A stretch of 64,000 nt of DNA, from NCBI RefSeq assembly GCF_037327425.1, contig NZ_CP147846.1:2914001-2978000 (forward strand), in the 5' to 3' direction. The position numbers and the translations under genes are program-made. Within the stretch, counting starts at the first letter, position 1. Each line of letters starts with the position of its first letter. Shown here piece after piece: positions 9,321-18,491 of the stretch. Under the pieces are notes generated by a model. That model made no database searches. It was not told the DNA's origin and was given only the letters and a program-made list of their open reading frames with translations. The DNA is from Rhodococcus sovatensis. GTDB lineage: Bacteria > Actinomycetota > Actinomycetes > Mycobacteriales > Mycobacteriaceae.

Positions 9321-10844
9321 TCAGCGCGTGGAGTAATTGGGCGCCTCAGCCGTCATCGTGATGTCGTGCGGATGGCTTTCCTTCAGGCCGGCAGCGGTGA
9401 TCTGCACGAATTGTGCATTCTGGAGTTCCTCGATGGAGTTGGATCCGGTGTAGCCCATCGCCGCCCGCAGACCGCCGGTCAGTTGATGGATCACCTGTGT
9501 CAATGGTCCGCGGTAGGGAACGCGTCCTTCGATTCCTTCGGGCACGAGCTTGTCCTCAGCCAGTACATCGTCCTGGAAGTAGCGGTCCTTGGAGAACGAC
9601 TTGGCTGCGCCGCGTCCCTGCATCGCTCCGAGCGAACCCATTCCTCGGTAGCTCTTGAACTGCTTACCGCCCACCAAGATCAATTCGCCGGGAGATTCGG
9701 CGGTGCCTGCGAGCAGCGAACCGAGCATCGCGGTCGATGCTCCGGCTGCGAGTGCCTTGGCGATATCGCCGGAGAACTGGAGGCCGCCGTCGGCGATGAC
9801 CGGGACACCGTGCGGCTTGCACGCGGCGACGGCTTCGAGGATCGCGGTGATCTGCGGTGCTCCGACGCCGGCAACGACGCGAGTGGTGCAAATAGAGCCG
9901 GGCCCGACGCCGACCTTGACGGCGTCGGCACCTGCCTCGACGAGTGCGAGCGCACCGGCACGAGTTGCCACGTTGCCACCGACAACCTGAACTCGTTCTC
10001 CCACCTCGGCTTTGAGCTTGCTGACCATCTCGAGGACCTGCGAGTTGTGTCCGTGCGCGGTGTCGACGATGAGGACGTCGACGCCTGCATCGGTGAGCGC
10101 CATCGAGCGAGACCACGCGTCCTGACCGACACCGACAGCAGCACCGACCAGCAGACGACCGTCCCGGTCCTTGGTGGCGTCGGGGTGTTGTTCGGTCTTG
10201 ACGAAGTCTTTGACGGTGATGAGTCCGGTGAGTGCGCCCTGCCCGTCGACGATGGGCAGCTTCTCGATCTTGTGGCGACGCAGCAGTCCGAGGGCAGCCT
10301 CTGCCGTGACGCCCTCGCGAGCGGTGATGAGGGGGGCTTTGGTCATCACGTCGGCGACGCGGCGGTTCTGGTCGACCTCGAAACGCATGTCGCGATTGGT
10401 GATGATGCCGACCAGCGCGCCGGTCTCGTCGGTGACCGGAAGGCCGGAGATACGGAAGCGGGCGCACATGGCGTCCACCTCGGCGAGTGTGTCCGTCGGC
10501 TTGCAGGTGACCGGGTCGGTGACCATGCCTGCTTCGGATCGCTTCACCGTCTCGACCTGTGACGCTTGATCCTGCAGCGACAGATTGCGGTGTAGAACAC
10601 CCATGCCACCTGCACGGGCCATGGCGATCGCCATCCGTGCTTCGGTCACGGTGTCCATCGCGGAGCTGACGAGTGGAACTCGCAACCGAATCTCGCGTGT
10701 TATCTGGCTCGATGTATCCACTGCACTCGGAATGAGATCCGAGGCTGCAGGCAGCAGCAGAACATCGTCGAAGGTCAGACCGAGCATGGCGACCTTGTTC
10801 GGGTCGTCGCCACCGGTACGGACATGTGCCCCGGAACTACTCAT
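9321..10844 (-). CDS. guaB2: Inosine-5'-monophosphate dehydrogenase
   Basis: This 507-residue enzyme oxidises IMP to XMP with NAD, the committed step to GMP. The ATG at 10844 has GGAGGG about 9 bases upstream. A longer in-frame extension to 11099 lacks support. The TIM barrel (about 20-100 and 225-500) is split by a CBS pair at about 105-225. The catalytic loop is GPGSICTTRVVAGVG with C319. The flap motif and mobile loop are present (SLGAMQGRGAAKSF). Length matches the family. It lies upstream of guaB3 and diverges from the DUF5319 gene across about 277 bases. Confidence 0.97.
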   Translation of the reverse strand: MSSSGAHVRTGGDDPNKVAMLGLTFDDVLLLPAASDLIPSAVDTSSQITREIRLRVPLVSSAMDTVTEARMAIAMARAGGMGVLHRNLSLQDQASQVETVKRSEAGMVTDPVTCKPTDTLAEVDAMCARFRISGLPVTDETGALVGIITNRDMRFEVDQNRRVADVMTKAPLITAREGVTAEAALGLLRRHKIEKLPIVDGQGALTGLITVKDFVKTEQHPDATKDRDGRLLVGAAVGVGQDAWSRSMALTDAGVDVLIVDTAHGHNSQVLEMVSKLKAEVGERVQVVGGNVATRAGALALVEAGADAVKVGVGPGSICTTRVVAGVGAPQITAILEAVAACKPHGVPVIADGGLQFSGDIAKALAAGASTAMLGSLLAGTAESPGELILVGGKQFKSYRGMGSLGAMQGRGAAKSFSKDRYFQDDVLAEDKLVPEGIEGRVPYRGPLTQVIHQLTGGLRAAMGYTGSNSIEELQNAQFVQITAAGLKESHPHDITMTAEAPNYSTR

Positions 10845-11121
10845 GCGGATCTGGCCCTCCCTAGAGCCTGGGTGCATCTCTTCGACGCACGAACGGATGC
10901 GGAAGAAAGGCGTGTGTTCGAGAACGGATGGAGAACAAAGACGCGTGCGCTCGCTCGGCCGCACGCCTTCTGTCCATGGTATCGCCTGGAGATCAACCAG
11001 CGTGAACGCGCACCACGAAGGGTCGACGAACCCACGCGAACCACCCGAAAAAACGGATGGGTCGGTGTGTCGGACTATGAACGGCTGGCGCAGACCCACC
11101 AGTCCTGCGTACCGTGGAGGT

Positions 11122-11526
11122 GTGCGCGATCAATTGCCTCCAGGTCTACCGCCGGATCCATTCGCCGGTGACCCCGCCGACCCTTCGGCCGCTCTCGACG
11201 CGATCGAGCCCGGACAACCGCTCGACCCGCAGGAGCGGCTCGCAGTCGAGGAAGACCTCGCCGACCTCGCGGTGTACGAAGCACTTCTCGGACACCGAGG
11301 GATCCGTGGTCTAGTCGTCTGCTGCGAGGACTGCCAACAGGACCACTACCACGACTGGGACATGCTCAGGGCAAATCTTCTCCAGCTATTGGTCGACGGC
11401 ACCGTGCGGCCTCATGAGCCCGCATACGACCCGGTTCCGGACGCATACGTCACCTGGGACTACTGCCGAGGCTATGCCGACGCGTCGATGAACGACGCAC
11501 TCCACGGCGACGGGTTCGAAAACTAG
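11122..11526 (+). CDS. DUF5319 conserved actinobacterial protein
   Basis: This 134-residue soluble acidic protein of unknown function is orthologous, by position and sequence memory, to M. tuberculosis Rv3412. The central signature is VVCCEDCQQDHYHDWDMLR, with three Cys and three His that could bind a metal, followed by DGTVRPHEPAYDP and YVTWDYCRGY. The GTG at 11122 gives the N-terminus VRDQLPPGLPPDPF that matches the family. Its GGAGG lies unusually close (1 base), and an in-frame ATG at 11077 is a weaker alternative. It diverges from guaB2 and ends at a strong shared terminator. Confidence 0.85.
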   Translation: MRDQLPPGLPPDPFAGDPADPSAALDAIEPGQPLDPQERLAVEEDLADLAVYEALLGHRGIRGLVVCCEDCQQDHYHDWDMLRANLLQLLVDGTVRPHEPAYDPVPDAYVTWDYCRGYADASMNDALHGDGFEN

Positions 11527-11561
11527 CGGGTTCGAGAACTCGCGGGTTCGGAGACGACGAC

Positions 11562-11606
11562 AACGAAAAAGTGCCCTACACGAGCCGTGTAGGGCACTTT
11601 TTCGTT
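11562..11606. terminator. Bidirectional terminator between DUF5319 gene and rsdA
   Basis: A perfect 21-bp stem (11562-11582 with 11586-11606) has a 3-base loop and an A-run/T-run on the two arms. It can serve the plus-strand DUF5319 gene and the minus-strand rsdA gene. Confidence 0.93.
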
Positions 11607-11616
11607 TGCAAGCGTG

Positions 11617-12609
11617 TCAGCCGCCGTTGTCGAGTGTGTCTATCCGGGACTGCGATGTACCTCCGTCGGTCGACCCACTGGCAGTGGCTGTCGTCGGGTT
11701 CGGCTCACGCATGATCGAAGCTGCCGGTTCGGAGGTCGTCGTGACCGGGGCCTCCGTCGGCGGTGGCGACACCGGATCGCTGGTCACCGGAGGCAGCGTC
11801 AAGTCCGTGCTGCTTTGGACCGGGGGTATGACTGGCACCGACGTCACAGGGAAAGAGGGAACCTCGGGCAACACCGGATCCGGAACGATCGCTTGTTGCT
11901 GTGGCAGCAGAACAGGCGGAATCGTCGGGAGGATCGTCTGCAGTTGCTCCATCAGCCGCTGCAACCAGATCTCGAGATCGGTCCGCTGAGCTTGGTCGAT
12001 GACTTCACCCGACGTCGCCGATGCTCCATCGAGCAACGCCTGGGCTCCTGCAATGTCGCCAGAGGCGATCAACTGCTCTGCCTCTTCGAGCTTCGATGTC
12101 GTATCCATCTGTGCGACAGTCGAATCAGCCTGCTCGGAGAACACGACGGACTTGACGCTCCAGAGCGGGTCGCCAGGGGCCGAATTGTACGAGAAGACCA
12201 CGAGCCCGCCCATCACCAACGCGATGGCTGCGGCAGCACCAGCAACCGGACGGAGCAGACCGCGCCTCGTCCGGCCGGATGCCTTGCGCCGCAATCCGGC
12301 TGCCGCGATTTCCTGATCGACCGCAGCGGCTACCTCGTTCAGATCAGGACCAGCGGGCAGTGCGGGTGTGCATATCTCCGCACGCCAATTCGTGAGCAAC
12401 AGAGCCAGCTGGTAGTCGTTGGCGTTGTCAGTTGCGACGGGACCGTCACCGCGGATGGCTTCGATGAACTCGTCGTCTCGACGTACCGCCGCGATGTCCA
12501 CCATGCCCGTGTCGGATAGATCACCGAGGGAGCCGCCGGATGGAGTGATCGGCGACCGATCCGGTCGACCGATACGGGGAATGCCATCGCGGCCGTTGTT
12601 CTTAGCCAT
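11617..12609 (-). CDS. rsdA: Anti-sigma-D factor RsdA
   Basis: This is a membrane anti-sigma factor of about 330 residues. The N-terminal cytoplasmic part (residues 1-105) contains the sigma-binding stretch around FIEAIRGDG and LLTNWRAEI. One membrane helix is near 120-140 (AGAAAAIALVMGGLVVF). The remainder is extracytoplasmic with a Pro/Thr/Val-rich tail from about residue 220. The start ATG 12609 overlaps the sigD stop by 8 bases, so synthesis of the two is coupled. In mycobacteria RsdA holds SigD at the membrane and is degraded stepwise to release it. The gene order here supports the same pairing. Confidence 0.88.
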   Translation of the reverse strand: MAKNNGRDGIPRIGRPDRSPITPSGGSLGDLSDTGMVDIAAVRRDDEFIEAIRGDGPVATDNANDYQLALLLTNWRAEICTPALPAGPDLNEVAAAVDQEIAAAGLRRKASGRTRRGLLRPVAGAAAAIALVMGGLVVFSYNSAPGDPLWSVKSVVFSEQADSTVAQMDTTSKLEEAEQLIASGDIAGAQALLDGASATSGEVIDQAQRTDLEIWLQRLMEQLQTILPTIPPVLLPQQQAIVPDPVLPEVPSFPVTSVPVIPPVQSSTDLTLPPVTSDPVSPPPTEAPVTTTSEPAASIMREPNPTTATASGSTDGGTSQSRIDTLDNGG

Positions 12610-13180
12610 ACATTTCACCCGCTTTCACAACTTCGTTCTTCAGTTTCGCGATGGCTCGGTGTTGAGCAACGCGGATGGCGCCTGCAGTACTACCGACTGC
12701 CGCCGCTGTTTCCTCTGCCGATAGTCCGACGACTAGGCGGAGCACGAGAATCTCTCGATGCTTCGCCGGCAAGGTGTCCAGCAGGGCGGTCATCTGTCTA
12801 CTCGACTCGGACTCCAGAGCTTTCTGCTCCGGTCCGTGTTCCGTCGACACGACATCTGGTACTTCGGCGGCCGGATCCGATTTGTTACGTGATGCGCTTC
12901 GGTGGGCATCTGCGACCTTGTGTGCCGCGATGCCGTACACGAAGGCCATGAATGGTCTGCCTTGGTCCTGGTAGCGCGGCAAGGCGGTCATGACTGCCAA
13001 GCAGACCTCCTGCGCTACGTCGTCCGCAGAGAGCTGACCACGCTCGGCGGACCCCACTCGAGCGCGGCAGTACCGCACGACGAGTGGACGGATTATTTCC
13101 AATACTCGGGAAAGTGCGGCTCGCTCGCCTTGCGCTGCGGCAACGACGAAGGAGTCCAACTCCTCACCCGTGTTGTTCAT
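12602..13180 (-). CDS. sigD: ECF RNA polymerase sigma factor SigD
   Basis: This 192-residue sigma factor has region 2 at about residues 25-100 (ADDVAQEVCLAVMTALPRY and FMAFVYGIAAHKVADAHRS). Region 4 is at about 130-185 (LPAKHREILVLRLVVGLSAE, then TAGAIRVAQHRAIAKLK, the helix-turn-helix). Size and motifs are those of group 4 (ECF) sigma factors. It is followed by and overlaps rsdA, its presumed membrane inhibitor. M. tuberculosis SigD (Rv3414c) is in the same setting beside guaB2 and whiB3. Confidence 0.94.
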   Translation of the reverse strand: MNNTGEELDSFVVAAAQGERAALSRVLEIIRPLVVRYCRARVGSAERGQLSADDVAQEVCLAVMTALPRYQDQGRPFMAFVYGIAAHKVADAHRSASRNKSDPAAEVPDVVSTEHGPEQKALESESSRQMTALLDTLPAKHREILVLRLVVGLSAEETAAAVGSTAGAIRVAQHRAIAKLKNEVVKAGEMYG

Positions 13181-13303
13181 CGCTCAAGAGATCCCCGCGT
13201 TACAGTGACGCCGCCCAGTTCGACAAGCGTTTCCACCAGCAGGTGGAACCTAGTAAGGATAGCCACCTCGGATCCGCGGAATCGAACCACTCGGTTCGTG
13301 GTC

Positions 13304-14122
13304 TTATCCATCAGCGAATTCACCGCCCCGCCGACTGAGGAGAGCGACGCACTCGGCGATGATCGACGCCGACGCCGGGGCGTCTCCCAAACCCGCTGTC
13401 AGCATGGCCGCAGCCCAGCGCAACGGCACGAGCCCGTGCTCCGAGCAGGCGTCGAGCACGCTGTGTGCAATGCGACGACTGCGTTCGATATCTCCCAGCG
13501 AACTGACAGCCGCGGCGACAATCAACTCGGTCTTCGTGATGTGACGTAACGAATCGGTCTCGGTGGCGAGCTCGCGCGCGTCGAAAGCGTGTCGTACCGC
13601 CCCCTCGCCATCACCTGAGACCATGGCAAGTTCCGCTCGCACCCACCGCAGCCGCAGTCGCTGTCGCCACAGCGACTCGCAATTTCCCTCGCGCACCATG
13701 AGCTCCTGGCAACGGGTCAACAGCGCATCCGCGGCGAAGAAACGTCCGACGCCGAGGGCATCCGCTGCCAGCCCGGTCAACGCGTCACACCTGGCTTGGG
13801 CGATGAACGGCCCTACCCGCGTCATGTCGAGTCCGACGAGGGCGATCGCGGCTCCGTCGTATCTCGCCGCACGAACGTGCGCACCCATCTGCCTCGACCA
13901 TGACGCCCGCGTCGAGGCCATGAGCGACCGTAACCCTGCTGCCACGGCGACAGTGCGCTCGGCCTCGTCGAGTTCGGCGCACGCGGCGCTGTACCTCCCC
14001 TGTCCCCCGAGCGCGACCGCACGACGCCACTTGTCGAGCGGATCGGACGCCGCTGGCAGCGGCCAGCGGCCAGGGTCGTCACCCCACGCGGCCGCATGAA
14101 AACCGTCGTCGCCTGCAGGCAT
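13304..14122 (-). CDS. Conserved helical-repeat protein (Rv3415c-like)
   Basis: This soluble protein has about 272 residues, and its function is unknown. It is rich in Ala, Arg and Leu with repeated amphipathic helices (for example DKWRRAVALGGQGRYSAACA and ARCDALTGLAADALGVGRFF), consistent with a TPR-like solenoid. The ATG at 14122 has an AGGA site 8 bases upstream; a GTG at 14146 is an alternative. It sits upstream of sigD on the same strand with a 123-base gap. By synteny it corresponds to Rv3415c. Confidence 0.75.
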   Translation of the reverse strand: MPAGDDGFHAAAWGDDPGRWPLPAASDPLDKWRRAVALGGQGRYSAACAELDEAERTVAVAAGLRSLMASTRASWSRQMGAHVRAARYDGAAIALVGLDMTRVGPFIAQARCDALTGLAADALGVGRFFAADALLTRCQELMVREGNCESLWRQRLRLRWVRAELAMVSGDGEGAVRHAFDARELATETDSLRHITKTELIVAAAVSSLGDIERSRRIAHSVLDACSEHGLVPLRWAAAMLTAGLGDAPASASIIAECVALLSRRGGEFADG

Positions 14123-14993
14123 CACGCTGTCCTCATCCAGTAGCACTCAGCAACGGTACGACGGAGAGGTCCGAGCCCTTCCGGTGAGTACGGTCGCGCC
14201 GCACTCGCAGGGTCGGCGGCCGCTGAATTCTCGCCCTTTCTACCGGCAAAGAATCGGAGATTGTCTTGGTTCGCCATTCCGTGCCATGCGTTCGTACGAT
14301 TTGTTTCATGGAATTAACATTGGTTTTCATGGACGCTCGGTGAGTAGTTTCTGACGATTCTGTAGCCGACAGGTTAATCGGAAACACTGCGCCACCTATC
14401 GGAGTAGCTCGGCAGGCACCGTACGACGTGAACGTACGACATGAATCACGGCCGTCACCTAGTACCCGAAGGCACCCGCCTAATCGGCGCACGGGGCAGC
14501 AAGTTGCCGCTCCCAATTTCAGCGTACGCAACGCCGACACTATTACCATCACTTCCCTGAACAGCAGAAACAAGGTAGCTACCCCGCCCACAGTGCTGCG
14601 CACACCGCCATGACACCAAGCGTCGGGTTCATGCGCGAAGGACCGATCGCGCTTCGGCTCGTAGGACCCGAGGCGGCAATAGTGGCACGGGTGGGCAATT
14701 TCTTCACCATGAATGCGTTGCACGAGAATGTGCTGTTGTAAATGTCGGCCGCGTTAACTTCTCGAGTTCTACCTATGTAAATGCCCACGGCGGCGAACTA
14801 TTGACGCGATTTCATCGCCACGAATAACGTTGGCGTCGTACCCGAAGGCCGGATGAAGTTCTGACCGGTCCTCACGGAACGAGTTCACCACAAGTTCGAC
14901 CTCACCGCCGAGCGAAGCACATTTCACATTGTCAGGCGTCTTCTTCACGCGTCGCCGCACCGTTCACGGCGAGCACACACCCTAGGAGTCCTC
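14123..14993. other. Long non-coding region upstream of whiB
   Basis: This 871-bp stretch is the longest gene-free stretch in the window and is more AT-rich than its surroundings (notably about 14270-14420 and 14700-14860). A minus-strand frame at 14133-14723 lacks codon bias and recognisable motifs, so I do not call it. The region presumably contains promoters for the gene at 13304-14122 and for whiB. I see no clear terminator or operator inside it. Confidence 0.6.
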
Positions 14994-15287
14994 ATGCCAC
15001 AGCCGAACCACCTCCCTGGGCCCAATGCCGATATCTGGGACTGGCAGATGCACGGCCTGTGCCGTGGCGTCGACTCGTCGATGTTCTTTCACCCTGACGG
15101 CGAACGAGGCCGTGCGCGTGCCCAGCGTGAGATGCGCGCAAAGGAGATGTGCCGCAGTTGCCCGGTGCTGGCACAGTGCAGGACACATGCCCTCAGCGTC
15201 TCTGAGCCGTACGGAATCTGGGGTGGCATGTCCGAGACCGAGCGAGAGATGCACGCGCGTCACAATCGACGACGCATCGCGGTCTGA
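14994..15287 (+). CDS. whiB3: WhiB-family iron-sulphur transcription regulator (WhiB3-like)
   Basis: This 97-residue protein has the four WhiB cysteines C23, C53, C56 and C62 (C-x2-C-x5-C in MCRSCPVLAQC), which ligate a [4Fe-4S] cluster. It also has the GIWGG turn (74-78) and a basic C-terminus (HNRRRIAV) for DNA contact. An AGGAGT site precedes the ATG. WhiB proteins sense redox or NO and act with the principal sigma factor. The WhiB3 name rests on synteny (between the Rv3415c-like gene and groEL1). It ends at a terminator shared with groEL1. Confidence 0.88.
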   Translation: MPQPNHLPGPNADIWDWQMHGLCRGVDSSMFFHPDGERGRARAQREMRAKEMCRSCPVLAQCRTHALSVSEPYGIWGGMSETEREMHARHNRRRIAV

Positions 15288-15312
15288 CGTCGGCCGCAGC
15301 CTCGACCGAACG

Positions 15313-15353
15313 AAAGACGGGCCCCTTCGATAATTCGGAAGGGGCCCGTCTTT
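15313..15353. terminator. Bidirectional terminator between whiB and groEL1
   Basis: A perfect 16-bp stem (15313-15328 with 15338-15353) has a 9-base loop and flanking A and T runs, between two convergent genes. Confidence 0.9.
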
Positions 15354-15372
15354 CTCTGTTGGAGCGTGAAGC

Positions 15373-16986
15373 TCAGTGGCTGTGGCCGTGTCCGCCCGTA
15401 GGCTCTTCGGCTTCCACCGGCTTCTCGACGATCGCACTTTCGGTCGTCAGGATCATGCGCGCAACAGATGCGGCGTTGACGACGGCCGAACGCGTGACCT
15501 TGACCGGATCGACGACACCGTCGGCGAGCAGATCACCGTAGGTGAGGGTTGCGGCGTTGAAGCCGTGCCCCTTGGCCAGCTCGGCGACCTTGCTGACGAC
15601 GACCGATCCGTCGAGACCGGCATTCGTGGCAATCCAGAACAACGGAGCGTTCAGGGCGGCGCGTACAACGGCGACACCGGTCGCCTCGTCGCCCGTCAGG
15701 CCCAGGTTGTCCGCGAGTGACAGCCCTGCCTGCGTCAGCGCGGAACCGCCACCGGGGACGATGCCCTCTTCCACGGCAGCCTTGGCCGCGTTGACCGCAT
15801 CGTCGACGCGGAACTTGCGTTCCTTCAACTCGGTCTCGGTGGCAGCACCGACCTTGATGACCGCAACTCCGCCGGACAGCTTCGCCAGACGCTCTTCGAG
15901 CTTCTCGCGATCCCATTCCGAATCGGTGTTCTCGATCTCGCGGCGTAGCTGGCCGACGCGGGCATCGATGTCGACCTGGGTGCCCGCACCGTCGACGATG
16001 GTCGTCTCGTCCTTGGTGACGACTACGCGACGCGCCTGCCCGAGGAGGTCGAGCCCAGCCTCCTTGAGGCTCAGACCGACGTCGGCGGTGATGACCTGAC
16101 CGTTCGTCACTACCGCCAGATCGTCGAGGAACGCCTTGCGACGGTCACCGAAGAACGGAGCCTTCACAGCGACTGCCTTGATGGTCTTGCGGATCGAGTT
16201 CACGACGAGAGTGGACAGAACTTCGCCCTCGGTGTCCTCGGCGATGATGAGAAGCGGCTTGCCGCTCTCTGCGACCTTCTCGAGCAACGGCAAGAAGTCG
16301 GGCAGCGAGGTGATCTTGTCGCGATGGAGCAGGATGTACGCGTCTTCGAGCACAGCCTGCTGCGCATCGAGATCGGTCACGAAGTACGGCGACAAGTATC
16401 CCTTGTCGAACTGCACGCCCTCGGTGACCGTCAGCTCGGTGCTGAGGCCAGAGGACTCCTCGACCGTGACGACTCCGTCGGCACCGACACGAGTAAGTGC
16501 CTCGCCGACCAGTTGACCGATCTCCGGATCGCGCGAGGACACCGTCGCGACCTGTGCGATTGCGTCCTTGCCCTCGACCGGTGTTGCCGCAGCCAGAAGC
16601 TCTTCGGCGACCTTGTCGGCAGCCTTGGCGATTCCCGAACCGAGTGCGATCGGGTTGGCGCCTGCAGCGATGTTCTTCAGGCCGCCGCGCACGAGTGCCT
16701 GCGCAAGAACGGTCGCGGTGGTCGTGCCGTCTCCGGCTACATCGTTCGTCTTGGTGGCCACGCTCTTGACGAGCTGAGCACCGAGGTTCTCGAACGGGTC
16801 TTCCAGGTCGATCTCACGCGCGATGGAAACACCGTCATTGGTGACCGTCGGGCCGCCGAATGCCTTGGCCAGCACGACGTGCCTGCCGCGTGGCCCGAGC
16901 GTCACCTTGACGGCGTCGGCGAGCTTGTCGACGCCACGCTCGAGAGCGCGGCGTGCGTTCTCGTTGAATTCGATTTGCTTGGACAT
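15373..16986 (-). CDS. groEL1: Chaperonin GroEL1 with histidine-rich C-terminus
   Basis: This 537-residue 60-kDa chaperonin subunit has the ATP-binding motif GDGTTTATVLAQ (about 86-97) and the full equatorial, intermediate and apical domain layout. The C-terminus ends in GGHGHSH instead of a Gly-Met repeat, the hallmark of the GroEL1 paralog in Corynebacteriales. The main housekeeping GroEL2 should lie elsewhere. It follows groES on the same strand after a 95-base gap that holds a stable hairpin. In mycobacteria GroEL1 is a specialised chaperonin and its His tail may bind metal. The role here is by analogy. Confidence 0.96.
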   Translation of the reverse strand: MSKQIEFNENARRALERGVDKLADAVKVTLGPRGRHVVLAKAFGGPTVTNDGVSIAREIDLEDPFENLGAQLVKSVATKTNDVAGDGTTTATVLAQALVRGGLKNIAAGANPIALGSGIAKAADKVAEELLAAATPVEGKDAIAQVATVSSRDPEIGQLVGEALTRVGADGVVTVEESSGLSTELTVTEGVQFDKGYLSPYFVTDLDAQQAVLEDAYILLHRDKITSLPDFLPLLEKVAESGKPLLIIAEDTEGEVLSTLVVNSIRKTIKAVAVKAPFFGDRRKAFLDDLAVVTNGQVITADVGLSLKEAGLDLLGQARRVVVTKDETTIVDGAGTQVDIDARVGQLRREIENTDSEWDREKLEERLAKLSGGVAVIKVGAATETELKERKFRVDDAVNAAKAAVEEGIVPGGGSALTQAGLSLADNLGLTGDEATGVAVVRAALNAPLFWIATNAGLDGSVVVSKVAELAKGHGFNAATLTYGDLLADGVVDPVKVTRSAVVNAASVARMILTTESAIVEKPVEAEEPTGGHGHSH

Positions 16987-17025
16987 CTTCTGGGGCTACT
17001 CCTTCGAGTTCGGGACTCGATCGAA

Positions 17026-17076
17026 ACGCAGTCCGCCCCGGGACCGAGTGTGTCGGGCTCCGGGGCGGACCTGCGT
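17026..17076 (-). other. Stable hairpin in the groES-groEL1 intercistronic region
   Basis: An 11-bp GC-rich stem (17031-17041 with 17060-17070) is extended by 5 more pairs past a single-base bulge, with a loop of 18 bases. No U-run follows, so it looks more like an mRNA processing or stability element than a terminator. Cleavage between groES and groEL1 has been reported in mycobacteria, but its relevance here is inference. Confidence 0.55.
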
Positions 17077-17081
17077 ACTGA

Positions 17082-17381
17082 TTACTTGGCGATGACTGCC
17101 AGCACGTCGCGTGCCGAGAGGATCAGGTACTCCTCGCCGGCGTACTTGATCTCGGTGCCGCCGTACTTGCTGTAGATGACGGTGTCGCCTTCTTTGACGT
17201 CGACCGGGATCCGGTTGCCCTTTTCGGTGACACGGCCTTCGCCAACAGCGACGACGGTGCCCTCCTGAGGCTTCTCCTTGGCTGTGTCGGGGATGACCAG
17301 ACCGGAGGCGGTCGTCGTCTCGGCCTCGTTGGCCTGGACGAGGATCTTGTCCTCGAGCGGCTTGATTTTCACGCTCGCCAC
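17082..17381 (-). CDS. groES: Co-chaperonin GroES
   Basis: This 99-residue chaperonin-10 subunit caps the GroEL ring. The family signature is at the N-terminus (VKIKPLEDKILVQANEAET), with the mobile loop (SGLVIPDTAKEKPQ) and C-terminal KYGGTEIKYAGEEYLIL. The start is GTG 17381 with GGAGGG about 8 bases upstream. It is the first gene of the groES-groEL1 operon, preceded by a CIRCE operator at 17511-17545. Confidence 0.97.
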   Translation of the reverse strand: MASVKIKPLEDKILVQANEAETTTASGLVIPDTAKEKPQEGTVVAVGEGRVTEKGNRIPVDVKEGDTVIYSKYGGTEIKYAGEEYLILSARDVLAVIAK

Positions 17382-17510
17382 GTTGAGCCCTCCATTGTTA
17401 TGGGGTACGCGTCCGGGGTCGGATCCCCGGACTGCTGTGTTGATACTTCATGTTCAGTGCCCTGTGCTCGTTCCCGTCGTCGCGGGTTCCGGGACCTCAC
17501 TCAGCGCTGA

Positions 17511-17545
17511 CTAGCACTCTATACACGCGAGTGCCAGCACTCAAG
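17511..17545. promoter_or_regulatory. CIRCE operator (HrcA site) upstream of groES
   Basis: The repeat CTAGCACTC-N9-GAGTGCCAG (17511-17537) matches the CIRCE consensus TTAGCACTC-N9-GAGTGCTAA with a few changes at the outer bases. A further GCACTC half-site follows directly, so the right arm also forms the palindrome GAGTGCCAGCACTC. It implies heat-shock repression by HrcA, whose gene is not in this window. Confidence 0.9.
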
Positions 17546-17644
17546 GGCTGGGTGCGCCAGATGCCGGTCGACTCGTTACGCCCGCAGCGAAAACCACGCC
17601 GTTGCGCCCCGGACCAGCGTGACGACCTTCTCGGCTAACTCTTC

Positions 17645-18196
17645 CTAATGGGCCCCGCCTGTCTGCTTCCTCGCCTGCCCCCGCCGCACGGCTGCGAGAA
17701 GTAGACGCCCACCGAATGCGATGATCACCAGATTTCCGACCATTTGCACCGACACGACGGCTCGCGCGAAATCCGAGGATGCAGTGATATCGCCGAATCC
17801 GACGGTGGAAAACACCGACAGCGTGAAATACAAACTTCCCATTCGTGAAATCGGCTCGTTGAAGTTCTGCGCGGACGACGCAGCTATCAGGTAGTAAGCA
17901 CTGGAGAACCCGATCAGATAGACCGGTAGGACGGCAGCGAGCGCTTCGACGGCTTGAACTGCCGGGTAGTCGGCGCGAACCACCTTGACCAGCTGCCAGG
18001 CACACACGACCACGACCACGGACAGGACCGACACCAGGAAGACAACAGACCCGAGGTCTTCCACACCGGTCATCGGCGCAACGAAATACAACGCGGTCAG
18101 CACTACGGTCGTGGCAATAGGCCGAACCAATGCTCGAATCAGAAGTGCGCGCCGGGCCTTGTCGTCCAGCTTCGCGTAGGACCCATCAGTCGCCAT
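17645..18196 (-). CDS. Potassium-channel-like two-pore-helix membrane protein
   Basis: This membrane protein has about 183 residues and four hydrophobic segments (near 27-47, 52-72, 92-110 and 145-165). A P-loop sits before the last, carrying STVGFGDI, the ion-selectivity filter signature of Ion_trans_2 potassium channels. It has no cytoplasmic RCK domain. ATG 18196 was chosen; a TTG at 18214 adds six residues. It lies upstream of groES on the same strand but beyond the CIRCE region, and diverges from the Hsp70-like gene. Potassium selectivity is inferred from the filter. Confidence 0.85.
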   Translation of the reverse strand: MATDGSYAKLDDKARRALLIRALVRPIATTVVLTALYFVAPMTGVEDLGSVVFLVSVLSVVVVVCAWQLVKVVRADYPAVQAVEALAAVLPVYLIGFSSAYYLIAASSAQNFNEPISRMGSLYFTLSVFSTVGFGDITASSDFARAVVSVQMVGNLVIIAFGGRLLLAAVRRGQARKQTGGAH

Positions 18197-18491
18197 TCGT
18201 CCACTTTCGCTCAAAGCAGTTCGAGCTCGATGCGTCCTAAGTCATAGGCCCTGATCGAGTGCGGCGTTTCACATTCGGGCAATCCGTTCTGTAACGTTAA
18301 GATAACGAGAAGCAATAGTGATGGGTAAAGCCCAGTCACGCCGGTCGAGACCAGCGCCGGCAATTCGAGATCGTCAGCGGCAACACGTCCCCGGACGGTG
18401 TCAGCTGCGACAGGCGAGTCGTTGCGAAGACAACGCACAACGGGGCTCGACGAACAACGGGGCTCGACGCACAGCAAGGGGGGAGGGTGGC

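Noticed and set aside
9090..10562. A 490-codon plus-strand frame antisense to guaB2 and guaB3
   Set aside because: It is antisense to two certain genes and has no recognisable domain.
14133..14723. A 196-codon minus-strand frame in the whiB upstream region
   Set aside because: It has no known motif, its composition does not match coding regions here, and it crosses the AT-rich part and the start region of the gene at 13304-14122.
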